From: Croceicoccus estronivorus
GTDB taxonomy: Bacteria > Pseudomonadota > Alphaproteobacteria > Sphingomonadales > Sphingomonadaceae
Length of the DNA: 64,000 bases
Direction of reading: 5' to 3'
Assembly: GCF_001625325.1 (NCBI RefSeq)
Contig: NZ_JRQQ01000002.1
Coordinates: 434,001 to 498,000 of the forward strand
Shown: positions 26,851-36,207 of the stretch, piece by piece
Position numbering within the stretch: position 1 is the stretch's first letter
Layout: each line of letters starts with the position of its first letter
The notes under the pieces: generated by a model
What the model was told of the DNA's origin: nothing
The model's input: only the letters and a program-made list of their open reading frames with translations
Database searches by the model: none
Made by a program: the position numbers and the translations under genes

Positions 26851-27770
26851 GCGGGCAAAGCTGGACTGATCGCCTGCTAGGTGGTTTCCGCAAAACATCG
26901 GACAGGTTGTCCGGAAATCTTTCAGGCGTGGTCGGCACTGCCAAACTGGACAATGCGACGCTCGACGATGTCGAAGATGCCCTGATCCTGTCCGATCTCG
27001 GCCCGACCGCTGCCGCCCGCATTCGTGAACGCTTGGCCGAACAGCGCTTTGGGAAAGACATCGACGAACAGGGCCTCCGCGAAGCCGTTGCAGAGGAAAT
27101 CGCCGCCATTCTCCGGCCTGTGGCCAAACCGCTCGAAGTCACGGCCTTTCCTCGCCCTCAGGTCGTACTGGTCATCGGAGTCAACGGAAGCGGCAAGACC
27201 ACCACTATCGCCAAACTGGCGCATCTCTTCCAGGAAGAGGATTACTCCGTCATGCTTGCCGCAGGCGACACATTTCGTGCGGCGGCGATCGGTCAGTTAG
27301 CAGTCTGGGCGGAGCGGCTGGGAATAACCATCGTCAAGGGCCCCGAAGGCGGCGACCCGGCGAGCGTCGTTTTCGACGCTGTCAAACAGGCGACTGCAGA
27401 GGGCAGCGACGTACTGATTGTCGACACCGCCGGCCGCCTTCAGAACAAGACCGAACTGATGGATGAACTGGCGAAGATTCGCCGCGTGCTGGGCCGCCTC
27501 AATCCCGAAGCCCCGCACGATGTGGTACTGGTGCTTGACGCCACCAATGGCCAGAATGCACTCTCCCAGATAGAGATATTCAAGGAAGTCGCTGGAGTGA
27601 CCGGGCTGATCATGACCAAGCTGGATGGCACTGCACGCGGTGGCGTGTTAGTGGCTGCGGCAGAGAAATATGCGCTACCTATTCATGCCATCGGCGTTGG
27701 TGAAACTATGGATGACTTGCGCCCCTTCGACCCGGACCTCGTCGCCAAAGTGATCACAGGGCTCGCATAA
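26847..27770 (+). CDS. ftsY: Signal recognition particle receptor FtsY
   Basis: The 307-residue protein has a short N-terminal region (no long acidic A domain, as usual in this class), a helical N domain, and the SRP GTPase G domain. G1 is GVNGSGKTTT (111-120), then AGDTFRAAA, DTAGRLQNK, TKLDGTARGG and GVGETMDDL. It docks ribosome-SRP complexes at the inner membrane. Its start overlaps the mtaB stop (ATGA). Its partner SRP RNA is at 62742-62826. Confidence 0.97.
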   Translation: MSGQSWTDRLLGGFRKTSDRLSGNLSGVVGTAKLDNATLDDVEDALILSDLGPTAAARIRERLAEQRFGKDIDEQGLREAVAEEIAAILRPVAKPLEVTAFPRPQVVLVIGVNGSGKTTTIAKLAHLFQEEDYSVMLAAGDTFRAAAIGQLAVWAERLGITIVKGPEGGDPASVVFDAVKQATAEGSDVLIVDTAGRLQNKTELMDELAKIRRVLGRLNPEAPHDVVLVLDATNGQNALSQIEIFKEVAGVTGLIMTKLDGTARGGVLVAAAEKYALPIHAIGVGETMDDLRPFDPDLVAKVITGLA

Positions 27771-28420
27771 TGACGACGCAAGCAAGCAAACAGAAAACGA
27801 AATCGGGCTGGCTCAACCTCCTGGTGGATTATGGCCCGCTGCTCGTCTTCTTCCTCGCCTACAAATACTATGCGCCAGATGATCGAAACGACGCGATCGG
27901 GGAAGTTTTCGCCGTAGTACGGGGCACCATTTCCTTCATGGTCGCAGCCGTTATTGCACTGGCAGTCTCCAAGTGGCGCCTGGGCAAGGTGTCACCGATG
28001 CTCTGGCTCTCTACTGCATTGATCGTAGGGTTTGGATCGCTGACAATTTTCCTGCACGATCCCTTTTATGTCCAGATCAAGCCGACGGTAATTTACCTGC
28101 TTTTCGCGGCAGCGCTTCTGATCGGATACTGGAAAGGCAAGGCCCTGCTCAAGATATTGCTCGAAGCGGCATTCGAAGGTCTCGACGACGATGGCTGGAT
28201 GAAACTCTCACGCAACTGGGGTGTCTTTTTCCTGTTTCTTGCAGGACTCAATGAAACCCTACGCCTGACGCTCGATTTCGGAAGCTGGCTCGCGACCAAG
28301 CTCTGGGTGTTCATGCCCTTGTCTTTCATCTTCACATTCTCCCAAATTCCCATGCTATTGCGTCACGGACTTGGCGATCAGGGCGAAGAAGAAGCAGAGC
28401 ATAGAATCCCGCCGGGGTAA
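27770..28420 (+). CDS. yciB: Inner membrane septation protein A (YciB family)
   Basis: The 216-residue protein has five to six membrane segments. It carries the family pattern DYGPLLVFFLAY, SMLW-type KVSPMLWLSTALIV, KPTVIYLLFA and WGVFFLFLAGLNE. YciB/IspZ proteins are linked to cell-envelope growth and septation. The ATG shares one base with the ftsY stop, so it is translationally coupled, and ftsY-yciB adjacency is conserved in many alphaproteobacteria. Confidence 0.92.
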   Translation: MTTQASKQKTKSGWLNLLVDYGPLLVFFLAYKYYAPDDRNDAIGEVFAVVRGTISFMVAAVIALAVSKWRLGKVSPMLWLSTALIVGFGSLTIFLHDPFYVQIKPTVIYLLFAAALLIGYWKGKALLKILLEAAFEGLDDDGWMKLSRNWGVFFLFLAGLNETLRLTLDFGSWLATKLWVFMPLSFIFTFSQIPMLLRHGLGDQGEEEAEHRIPPG

Positions 28421-28529
28421 AACCTGCGTAAAAAGGTGTGACAAAACCGTACCACCCCGTAATATCCCCCGGTTTCCGATCTGTACCAACAGACGGGAAG
28501 CCAACAGAATTATGTAGGGGGATGTTAGT

Positions 28530-29102
28530 ATGGCAAAGCTTTTCGGCAATTTGCATCTTGTTTTGGCGGTGGGGCTCGTTGCTGCCATCGTAGTTATGAT
28601 GGCGTTCGCGCCCACCGCGCCGGTCGATCTCAATTCGATCACGCGCTGGCTTCATTTGTTTTTCGGCGTTCTCTGGATCGGCCTGCTCTATTATCTGAAC
28701 TTTGTTCAGGTGCCGAGCATGCCTACAATCCCTGATGAGCAAAAACCGGCCATCAGCAAAATCATTGCTCCGAAGGTCCTTTTCTTTTTCCGCTGGGCCG
28801 CCGCGCTCACCGTGCTCACCGGCCTGACGATCGCGCATGTCAGCGGCTATCTCGTTCCCGCCCTGACCTTCTCTGGTGAAGGCAATGTTGACCTGATCGG
28901 TGTCGGTATGTGGATGGCATTGATCATGGCGTTCAACGTCTGGTTCATCATCTGGCCTGCACAGAAGAAGATCCTTGGCATTGTCGAAGCCAGTGCTGAA
29001 GAAAAGGCAGCCGCCGCACCGCGTGCCCTGATCGCCAGCCGTCTGAATACCTTGCTGTCGATCCCCATGATGTACTGCATGGTCAGCGCTAATCTCGGCT
29101 GA
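28530..29102 (+). CDS. PuuD N-terminal-like (urate hydroxylase-type) membrane protein
   Basis: The 190-residue protein has about five membrane segments and resembles the membrane half of PuuD: TRWLHLFFGVLWIGLLYYLNFVQ, FFFRWAAALTVLTGL and MWMALIMAFNVWFIIWPAQKK. PuuD couples urate hydroxylation to the respiratory chain through a C-terminal cytochrome c, which is missing here. Stand-alone forms are common in sphingomonads and no purine genes are adjacent, so a urate role is doubtful. The strong terminator follows 30 bp after the stop. Confidence 0.7.
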   Translation: MAKLFGNLHLVLAVGLVAAIVVMMAFAPTAPVDLNSITRWLHLFFGVLWIGLLYYLNFVQVPSMPTIPDEQKPAISKIIAPKVLFFFRWAAALTVLTGLTIAHVSGYLVPALTFSGEGNVDLIGVGMWMALIMAFNVWFIIWPAQKKILGIVEASAEEKAAAAPRALIASRLNTLLSIPMMYCMVSANLG

Positions 29103-29132
29103 GCCGGGTTCAAAAAATCGGCAACAGACAAG

Positions 29133-29167
29133 AAGGACGCCTCCGGCAACGGGTGGCGTCCTTTTTT
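29133..29167 (+). terminator. Rho-independent terminator after the PuuD-like gene
   Basis: AAGGACGCC (29133-29141) pairs perfectly with GGCGTCCTT (29155-29163) around a 13-base loop, and a run of six Ts follows. It lies 30 bp after the stop of the PuuD-like gene and closes the plus-strand block before convergent kup. Confidence 0.9.
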
Positions 29168-29251
29168 GATAACCAAGCCGTGTCGGAGATGAGCCACTGA
29201 TGCGATCAGTTTATCGCCTGATCTGCCCATCTTGCCCTCAGCAATCTCGAT

Positions 29252-31186
29252 CTAAATCTCAACCTGGCTTCCCAGTTCGACCACCCGATTGGTTGGCAAT
29301 CGGAAGAAGTCCATCGGCGATGCAGCGTTACGCATCATCCATGCGAAAAGCTTCTCACGCCACACCGCCATTCCGGGGTTCTTCGCAGACAGCAATGTCT
29401 GACGGGACAGGAAGAAGCTGGTGTGCATCATATCAAACGGACCACCACAGATTTCCGGCTTTTCCAGCGCGGCAGGAATATCCGTTTCCTGCATGAAACC
29501 GTAATGGAGAATCAGTCGATAGAATCCGTCGCCCAGATCATGGATCTCACACCGGTCCGTTTCGGGGATATAAGGAACGTCCGCGATATCGACGGTGAGG
29601 ATAACAACCCGTTCATGCAGAACTTTGTTGTGCTTGATATTGTGCAGCAGGCCTGACGGCACACCACCAGTGCTGGATGCCATGAAAATGGCCGTTCCCG
29701 GCACTCGGACTGCGCTGCCCGCCGACTTGACGAACACTTCCATCGGCAGGCCGGACTCAGCCATACGATCGCGCATTAATTTGCGCCCACGGGCCCAGGT
29801 CGTCAGCAACGTAAACGCAAAGCCGCCTATCAGAAGGGGGAACCAGCCGCCATCAGGCACTTTGGTAAAGTTGGCCGCGAAATAGGCCCCGTCGACGAGG
29901 AAAACGACTCCGACGACCGGAACGGCGAACCACCACTTCCACTTCCAGATCGCCAGCACCACCACCGCAAGCAGGCAGGCATCAATCAGCATCGCCCCTG
30001 TAACTGCAATGCCGTAGGCAGATGCCAGGTTCGAAGAATTCTGGAACATCAGCACCAGCACGATGACTGCGACCATAAGCGCCCAGTTGATCACCGGGAT
30101 ATAGATTTGGCCCGCTTCGGTCTCGTTGGTGTGTCTGATCGACAGGCGCGGCACGAAACCCAATTGAATCGCTTGGTGCGTAATCGAGAAAGCTCCCGAG
30201 ATCACAGCCTGACTGGCAATGAAGGTCGCACAGGTCGCCAGAATGACGAGCGGGAGACGGAATGCTTCTGATGCCAACATGAAGAACGGGTTTTGGATTG
30301 CTTCGCTTGCCGCAGCCGCGTCGAGGCTGATGATCATCGCCGCCTGTCCGAAGTAATTCAGCAGGAGGCATGGCATGACGAAACCGAACCACGACAATCT
30401 CAGCGGTCCGCGACCAAAGTGGCCCATGTCGGAATAAAGCGCTTCTGCGCCCGTCACAGCCAGCACGACTGAACCAAGCGCGAGAAATGCGAGAATGCGG
30501 TCGCTCAGGAAAAACTGCACCGCATACCAAGGGTTCAGTGCAACCAGAACACCGGGGGATTCAACGATATGGATCAAGCCCAGGATCGCAAGCACAGTGA
30601 AATAGACGCCCATGACCGGGGCAAACAGCTTGCCCACGGTATCGGTGCCGCGCTTCTGGAGAAGAAACAGCAGGACGAGCAGGACCAATGCGATCGGAAC
30701 GACCAAAGGCTCCAGACTGCTTTCCACCACTGTCAGGCCTTCCACAGCGGAAAGCACTGAAATCGCCGGGGTGATCATGCTGTCGCCGTAAAATAGCGCC
30801 GTCGCAAAAACGCCCAACATCACGACCAGCCAACCATACCGGGAACGGCTGAGATGTCGTGAAATAAGAGCAACCAAGGCAAGGCTGCCTCCCTGCCCCT
30901 TGTTATCCGCCCGCATCAGGATGCCGACATACTGGATCGAGACCACCATGGTCATCGACCAGAAGATCAAGCTGACGACACCCAGAACATGGAGGTCGTC
31001 AAGCGCCAGCGGGTGCGGCCCGACAAAGGTCTCACGAAACGCGTAGAGGGGGCTGGTCCCGATATCGCCAAAGACGATACCCACCGCACCGAACGCCATT
31101 TTCGCGATATTGGATTCGCGATTATGGTTGTTCGCTTGCGGCGGCGGTGGCGGAAGCTCTTCGCCCAAAGCGGCGGAATCGGTCAT
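29252..31186 (-). CDS. kup: Potassium uptake protein Kup
   Basis: The 644-residue protein has a 12-segment membrane domain and a cytoplasmic C-terminal domain. Family motifs include [15 protein letters not shown] near residue 39, [19 protein letters not shown] and [14 protein letters not shown]. The N-terminus is proline-rich (PPPPP). Kup imports K+ with protons. It follows the ccm operon on the same strand after 100 bp and converges on the terminator at 29133. Confidence 0.95.
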   Translation of the reverse strand: MTDSAALGEELPPPPPQANNHNRESNIAKMAFGAVGIVFGDIGTSPLYAFRETFVGPHPLALDDLHVLGVVSLIFWSMTMVVSIQYVGILMRADNKGQGGSLALVALISRHLSRSRYGWLVVMLGVFATALFYGDSMITPAISVLSAVEGLTVVESSLEPLVVPIALVLLVLLFLLQKRGTDTVGKLFAPVMGVYFTVLAILGLIHIVESPGVLVALNPWYAVQFFLSDRILAFLALGSVVLAVTGAEALYSDMGHFGRGPLRLSWFGFVMPCLLLNYFGQAAMIISLDAAAASEAIQNPFFMLASEAFRLPLVILATCATFIASQAVISGAFSITHQAIQLGFVPRLSIRHTNETEAGQIYIPVINWALMVAVIVLVLMFQNSSNLASAYGIAVTGAMLIDACLLAVVVLAIWKWKWWFAVPVVGVVFLVDGAYFAANFTKVPDGGWFPLLIGGFAFTLLTTWARGRKLMRDRMAESGLPMEVFVKSAGSAVRVPGTAIFMASSTGGVPSGLLHNIKHNKVLHERVVILTVDIADVPYIPETDRCEIHDLGDGFYRLILHYGFMQETDIPAALEKPEICGGPFDMMHTSFFLSRQTLLSAKNPGMAVWREKLFAWMMRNAASPMDFFRLPTNRVVELGSQVEI

Positions 31187-31286
31187 CAGGATTGAAAGCC
31201 CCTGTTGCCAGTCATTCCCGCAGCCAGCCTAGCGGCAAACGGGCGTTGGCGCTTAGCAGTATGTCCGCTGCACCGCAACATGCCAC

Positions 31287-31916
31287 CTACTCCCCTGCTA
31301 TCTTGCGCATCAGTGCTTCGAGCGCGGCTACAGATTGTTCGACTTTGGCTCTTTGCGGTGCGTTTTCCGGCATTTTCCGCAGTGACTCCCGCCACAGTTC
31401 GTCCGCCTCGATCAATCGGCCAGCACGGAGCATGGCCACACCGAGGAAAAATGACGGAGCAGGATCGCTTGGATTCGCTTCACCCGCCCTGCGGAAAGCG
31501 TAAAGTGCCGCAGGGGTCAAATTCCCCTCGGCCTGTTCGACAAGGGCATTCCCCATTGCCAACCACGCCTGCGAATCATCAGGATTTTTCCTGATCGCCC
31601 CGCGGAGAATTCCCGCCGCGTTGGAAAAATCTCCTCGGCGCGCAAACCCGTCGGAAATGACGAGGAAATCGCTTTGCTGCCCGCCGCTCTCCATACTTTT
31701 CCGCATGGCGACCATCGCCGCACCATCCGTCTTGTCGGCTGCAACGGAACGCTTCGGGACACCCGCCATGCCGGGGTGCCCCTGCCAGGCATAGCCAGCA
31801 AGGCCGAGCATGAAAGCGACGCCCAGCAAAGCCCAAAGCGGACGTGGCAAACGGAACAAGAGGACGATCACACACATCGCCACTACCGCCAATGCCAATA
31901 TTGGCCACCAGCTCAT
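31287..31916 (-). CDS. CcmI/CycH-like TPR protein of cytochrome c maturation
   Basis: The product is 209 residues from the ATG at 31916, which overlaps the ccmH stop (ATGA); a longer frame would run into ccmH. Two N-terminal membrane segments (about 3-20 and 26-42) precede TPR-like helices (PDDSQAWLAMGNALVEQAEGN, DPAPSFFLGVAMLRAGRLIEADELW). CcmI presents apocytochrome to the haem ligation complex through such TPRs. The protein is shorter than classic CcmI and lacks the long middle region. The last position of the ccm operon supports the call. Confidence 0.78.
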   Translation of the reverse strand: MSWWPILALAVVAMCVIVLLFRLPRPLWALLGVAFMLGLAGYAWQGHPGMAGVPKRSVAADKTDGAAMVAMRKSMESGGQQSDFLVISDGFARRGDFSNAAGILRGAIRKNPDDSQAWLAMGNALVEQAEGNLTPAALYAFRRAGEANPSDPAPSFFLGVAMLRAGRLIEADELWRESLRKMPENAPQRAKVEQSVAALEALMRKIAGE

Positions 31917-32329
31917 CCGCGCCTCCCCAGTCTGCGCCACAACAGTCCCAACGCGAGCGCCACGATAACCACCGGCAGCGCGAACAACGGCCATGTCGCA
32001 CCGTCAAAGCGCGGGGCGAAACTGACATAGTCGCCATAACGCTCGACCAGCCAATCGCGAATTTCGTCGGGCGATTCCCCTGCCTCTATCCGTGTCCGCA
32101 CCTGATGACGCATGTCGCCTGCCATTGGCGCATCGGAATCGGCAATTGATTGCCCCTGACACTTGAGACAGCGCAAAGTTTCCATCAATGCCTTGGCCTC
32201 AGCCTCCTTGTCCGGATCATCAAGCTGACGATAGGCATAGGGCGCCGGAGGCATCGAATCCTGTGCTGACAAAGCAGCGCCGGATAGCAATAGCGAGATG
32301 GCCAGGCACAGGGCAGAGAGCAGCCTCAC
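31913..32329 (-). CDS. ccmH: Cytochrome c maturation protein CcmH (CycL)
   Basis: The 138-residue protein has a signal peptide (residues 1-22). The conserved thioredox motif LRCLKCQGQSIADSD contains the CxxC, and ERYGDYVSFAPR precedes a single C-terminal membrane anchor (about 112-131). CcmH reduces the apocytochrome CxxCH before haem attachment. It overlaps ccmG and the ccmI-like gene by 4 nt each. Confidence 0.93.
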   Translation of the reverse strand: MRLLSALCLAISLLLSGAALSAQDSMPPAPYAYRQLDDPDKEAEAKALMETLRCLKCQGQSIADSDAPMAGDMRHQVRTRIEAGESPDEIRDWLVERYGDYVSFAPRFDGATWPLFALPVVIVALALGLLWRRLGRRG

Positions 32330-32862
32330 GCTCCGGCCTCCCGAAGTTTTTCAAGCAGCATCGGCACATGCTCTGGACGGATGTCTCCAATGTGCTGGTA
32401 CCGGATCACACCCTTGCCATCGACGATGAAGGTTTCCGGTACCCCTGACGATCCGATGCCAAGCTGCACTTCGGAAAGATTGTCCGCTCCGATCCGGCTA
32501 TAGGGATTACCGTAGCGTGCGAGGAACGCCGCCACGTCCTCAGGCCGATCACGAATGGCAACACCCACGATATCGACGCCTTGCTTCTGCAATGCCTCAA
32601 GCTGAGGGGCTTCGGCAGCACACGGTATGCACCAGCTTGCCCAGATATTGAGTAATCGGGGCTTGCCGTCTTTCAGATCGACCGCCGCGACCCCAGGCCT
32701 GTCGGGGCTTGCCGCAGCCAACACGAATTGCGGCAAAGGCTTGCCAATCATGGCACTTTCGACTTCGCGCTGGGCTGGAGAGAGCAATTGCGTCCCCACG
32801 AGGGCGACAAAAAATGCGAAGAGGGCCAAAGGCAGCCAGAATTTCCATCCGCCGCGCGTCAC
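32326..32862 (-). CDS. ccmG: Thiol-disulfide oxidoreductase CcmG/DsbE
   Basis: The 178-residue protein has an N-terminal membrane anchor (residues 9-27) and a thioredoxin fold. The active site is NIWASWCIPCAAEAPQL, with GVPETFIVDGKGVIRYQHIG near the end, both typical of DsbE. It passes reductant to CcmH and apocytochrome c in the periplasm. It overlaps ccmF and ccmH by 4 nt (ATGA at both ends). Confidence 0.94.
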   Translation of the reverse strand: MTRGGWKFWLPLALFAFFVALVGTQLLSPAQREVESAMIGKPLPQFVLAAASPDRPGVAAVDLKDGKPRLLNIWASWCIPCAAEAPQLEALQKQGVDIVGVAIRDRPEDVAAFLARYGNPYSRIGADNLSEVQLGIGSSGVPETFIVDGKGVIRYQHIGDIRPEHVPMLLEKLREAGA

Positions 32863-34820
32863 CGACCCTGCACCTTTTCCAACTCCTCCTTACGCGCAGC
32901 GATCTTGCGGACAGCCACACGGCGACGCAGATCGACTGCTACCCGACCGAGCAGCGCCAGGAAGCCTCCCAATGCCACAAGCAGCCCCCCAAACCAGATG
33001 CAGGTGACGAAGGGCTTCCACCACAAGCGCAATTGCCAGCGGCCATCTTCCGTCTCGTCACCCAGCACCGCATAGAGCTGCCCGTTCCAGCGGGTCAGAA
33101 GCGCACTTTCCGTGGTCTGTTGCGGGGGCGCCCAAAAACTGCGCGCCTGCGGCGCAATCACGGACGATTCCGCTTTGTCGCGATAAGTCGCGCTCATACG
33201 GCCTTCAAGTGCGATCCAGTTCGGACCGGCCACGGGCTCCACACTGTCCAATGTAACTGTCCATGGGCCGACCTTGGTTGAGTCGCCAATTCTGGCGGCA
33301 GCCAGTTTCTCCACCGTCAGAGCGCTATCCGCGGCCATGCCGAACAAGGCCAGGGCCAACCCGAAGTGTGCAACCACCATTCCCCACACGGAAAGCGGCA
33401 GATGGCCCAAATTGCGGCCACGCAAGGGCAGAACGCTGGCGACGGCAAGCGGAACGGAGAGTGCCATACCAAGCCAGGGCAATAGCCCCATCGGACGCCA
33501 GAACAGCAGCACGGCGAGCAGAAGCGCAAAAATCAAACCGACGAAAATCACGGATTTGCGCACCCGGGCAAATGCATCACGGCGCCAGCGTAACAGCGGC
33601 CCAACGGCCATGACCACCAGCATCGGCACTGCGAAGATCGCACCCACCGGATTGAAATAAGGCGGGCCAACGGAGACCTTGACGCCGAACGCTTCAGTCA
33701 GGAGCGGGTAAAGCGTCCCGAGCAGAACAATGCCCAAAATGGCCGACAGCATGACATTGTTGAATACCAGCGCACCTTCACGGCTCGTGGCGGAAAAGCG
33801 TGCACCTTCGGCAATGCTACCCGCTTTCAGCGCAAACAAGGTCAATGCGCCACCGATGTAGATCGCCAACAGCACAAGGATGAAGGACCCGCGTTCGGGA
33901 TCGACCGCGAAGGCGTGAACGCTGGTGAGAATGCCCGACCGGACAAGAAACGTACCGATCATCGACATGGAAAATGCGACTACCCCCAGCATGACAGTCC
34001 ACGCCCGCAGTGCGTCCCGAGCCGCCAGCACGCTAGCGGAATGGAGCAAGGCAGTGCCGGCAAGCCAAGGCATGAGCGATGCATTTTCAACCGGGTCCCA
34101 GAACCACCAGCCGCCCCAGCCCAACTCGTAATAGGCCCAGTAGCTGCCTGCGGTGATACCGATCGTCAGGAATATCCATGCTCCCAATACCCAGGGCCGC
34201 ATCACCCGGGCGAACGTCGGCCCGACTTCTCCGGTCAGCAGTGCACCCACCGCGAAACTGAAAGCCACCGACAACCCAACATAGCCGAGGTAGAGCGTGG
34301 GCGGATGGAAGGCGAGGCCAATGTCCTGCAACAGCGGGTTGAGCCCCATGCCTTCGGCCGCAGGCATCGGCAACCGTTCGAACGGGTTCGAGGAAAACAA
34401 CAGAAAGGCATAGAAACCGAGCCCGACGAATGCCTGCGTCGCGAGCGTTGCCAACATGGTCCGTTCCGGCAGGCGCCGTTCGAGCAGCGCAATCAGTGCC
34501 CCCATACCTGCCATCACGGTAACCCATAGCAGCATGGACCCTTCATGGTTTCCCCAGGTCCCGGCCAGCTTGTAGATGAATGGTTTGGCCGAATGGGAAT
34601 TGGCCACCACCAATTTTACCGACAGGTCCGTGCGAAGAAACAGCATCACGAGCGCAGCGAAAGAGACCGCCGTCAGCGCGCCCTGCATTACCGCGACCGG
34701 ACGTACGAGGCGGGACAGCTCCCCTGCTCTGCCTTTCAGCGCTATTGCGCCAGCGAAGAGCTGAAGGCCCGCAAGTGCTGCCGCAAGCCAAAGGGCCGCA
34801 AGGCCGAATTCAGCGATCAT
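32859..34820 (-). CDS. ccmF: Haem lyase CcmF
   Basis: The 653-residue protein has about 15 membrane segments. The tryptophan-rich WWD domain appears as GWGGWWFWDPVENASLMPWL, with further CcmF signatures TWGNHEGSMLLWV and HPPTLYLGYVG. CcmF with CcmH and CcmI joins haem from CcmE to apocytochrome c. It overlaps ccmE and ccmG by 4 nt, as part of a tightly coupled operon. Confidence 0.96.
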   Translation of the reverse strand: MIAEFGLAALWLAAALAGLQLFAGAIALKGRAGELSRLVRPVAVMQGALTAVSFAALVMLFLRTDLSVKLVVANSHSAKPFIYKLAGTWGNHEGSMLLWVTVMAGMGALIALLERRLPERTMLATLATQAFVGLGFYAFLLFSSNPFERLPMPAAEGMGLNPLLQDIGLAFHPPTLYLGYVGLSVAFSFAVGALLTGEVGPTFARVMRPWVLGAWIFLTIGITAGSYWAYYELGWGGWWFWDPVENASLMPWLAGTALLHSASVLAARDALRAWTVMLGVVAFSMSMIGTFLVRSGILTSVHAFAVDPERGSFILVLLAIYIGGALTLFALKAGSIAEGARFSATSREGALVFNNVMLSAILGIVLLGTLYPLLTEAFGVKVSVGPPYFNPVGAIFAVPMLVVMAVGPLLRWRRDAFARVRKSVIFVGLIFALLLAVLLFWRPMGLLPWLGMALSVPLAVASVLPLRGRNLGHLPLSVWGMVVAHFGLALALFGMAADSALTVEKLAAARIGDSTKVGPWTVTLDSVEPVAGPNWIALEGRMSATYRDKAESSVIAPQARSFWAPPQQTTESALLTRWNGQLYAVLGDETEDGRWQLRLWWKPFVTCIWFGGLLVALGGFLALLGRVAVDLRRRVAVRKIAARKEELEKVQGR

Positions 34821-35275
34821 TGCGTTTCCGCCACTGCAGCTCGTGCCTGAGCCTCGGTCATGTCCTTGAGTTCGCGCGGGATATAGTTTTCATCGTGTTT
34901 GGCCAGCAAGGTGTCAGCCACGAATGTCCCATCCGGCTCCAGCCGCCCTTCCGCAACGACGCCCGACCCTTCGACGAAAAGATCGGGAACAATCCCCGCG
35001 TAGCGAACCGGGATGCGCGCCTTGCCATCGCCGACGATGAAGGCAATCGTTACGCCATCCTGCATCGTCTTCAGGGAACCTTCCTCCACCATACCCCCCA
35101 GCCGGACCGCTTGCCCTGTCGGTGGCGGGGCCGCCTGCATCTCGCTGGGAACGAAGAAATAGCTCGCCTGACTGCGCAGTGCCCAGGCGGCGAGCAGCCC
35201 TGCGCCCACCAGCGCGACCAGAGCAATCACCACCAGCACCAGCCGCTGATGTTTGGGCTTGATACCCGTGTTCAT
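34817..35275 (-). CDS. ccmE: Periplasmic haem chaperone CcmE
   Basis: The 152-residue protein has an N-terminal anchor (RLVLVVIALVALVGAGLLAAWAL in part, about residues 10-29) and an OB-fold domain. The covalent haem histidine lies in LLAKHDENYIP, followed by the flexible tail. It receives haem from CcmC/D and hands it to CcmF. Its start overlaps the ccmD stop and its end overlaps ccmF. Confidence 0.95.
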   Translation of the reverse strand: MNTGIKPKHQRLVLVVIALVALVGAGLLAAWALRSQASYFFVPSEMQAAPPPTGQAVRLGGMVEEGSLKTMQDGVTIAFIVGDGKARIPVRYAGIVPDLFVEGSGVVAEGRLEPDGTFVADTLLAKHDENYIPRELKDMTEAQARAAVAETQ

Positions 35276-35412
35276 CGTCTCTTGATCCTGTCACGCCGTG
35301 CTTCTGCCCGGCACATAGCCAGCCAGCTCCAACCGGCAAGCGCGAGCGTACCGATAATGCCGGTGGCATACGCCGCCACCACAAAATCCCATTGATCAAG
35401 CGCTTCGCGCAT
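35272..35412 (-). CDS. ccmD: Cytochrome c maturation protein CcmD
   Basis: This is a 46-residue frame from the ATG at 35412, easily missed because of its size. It reads as a short polar start (MREALDQWDFVVAAYAT), one membrane segment (about 12-33), then a basic tail rich in Arg (CRAEARRDRIKRR). That is the standard CcmD layout. It overlaps the ccmE start by 4 nt (ATGA) and begins 6 bp after ccmC. CcmD helps release haem-loaded CcmE from the CcmABC complex. Confidence 0.88.
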   Translation of the reverse strand: MREALDQWDFVVAAYATGIIGTLALAGWSWLAMCRAEARRDRIKRR

Positions 35413-35418
35413 GAGGAA

Positions 35419-36138
35419 TCAGGCCTCCATCGCCTTGCGGCGCAACCGCGCTTCTGCCTGGATGTCGGCCAGCAACATCCGCATACGCGCCAAAACGATT
35501 CCCCCAAACAGCAGCGAAAAACCGATCGTCGCCGCCAGCAGCGGCCAGAGGAAAGCCGGGTCGATAGCCGACTTCCCAATCGTGATGCTGGGGGGCTGGT
35601 GCAGACTGTTCCACCACACCACCGAACGGTTGATGATCGGGACATTCACCGCGCCGACCAGCCCGAAAATCGCCGGAATTCGGCTGGATGCCCCGTCGCG
35701 TTCGACCGCGCCCGCCAAGGCGATATAAGCAAAATAGAGGAACAGCAGGACGAGAAAGCTCGTCAACCGCCCGTCCCAGACCCACCATGTCCCCCAGGTC
35801 GGTCTTGCCCAGATCGAACCCGTAAGCAGGCAAATGGCAGTAAAGCCTGCCCCTGGAACAGCGGCCGCCCGCGCTGCGACTGTCGCCAGCGGATGACGCC
35901 AGACCAGTTCCACCAGACTGGCGATGGCAATCGCCGTCCATCCTCCCATGCCCAGCCAGGCAGCGGGAACGTGGATAAAGAGGATACGCACGGTATCTCC
36001 CATCAATCGATCAGGAGGCACGGCAAACAGGCCCCAGGCCAAGGCAATCGCAGCAACGACCAGACCACTGCCCAGCAACAGCGGGGTGAGCCAGCGCGCG
36101 AGCTTCAGGAAGCGTGTGGGATTGGCAAAACCATGCAT
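35419..36138 (-). CDS. ccmC: Haem exporter subunit CcmC
   Basis: The 239-residue protein has six membrane segments and the WWD haem-binding signature TWGTWWVWDGRLTS, flanked by histidine-bearing loops (FIHVPAAWLGMGG; NSLHQPPSI). CcmC transfers haem to CcmE. It is the first gene of the ccm operon here. CcmA and CcmB, its usual ABC partners, are not in this window. Confidence 0.95.
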   Translation of the reverse strand: MHGFANPTRFLKLARWLTPLLLGSGLVVAAIALAWGLFAVPPDRLMGDTVRILFIHVPAAWLGMGGWTAIAIASLVELVWRHPLATVAARAAAVPGAGFTAICLLTGSIWARPTWGTWWVWDGRLTSFLVLLFLYFAYIALAGAVERDGASSRIPAIFGLVGAVNVPIINRSVVWWNSLHQPPSITIGKSAIDPAFLWPLLAATIGFSLLFGGIVLARMRMLLADIQAEARLRRKAMEA

Positions 36139-36207
36139 GATGACAACCTGGGTCGGGACACGCTTTGGCAGGGTCGCGCGGGATTCACAAGGGCGACTGA
36201 AGCCCCT

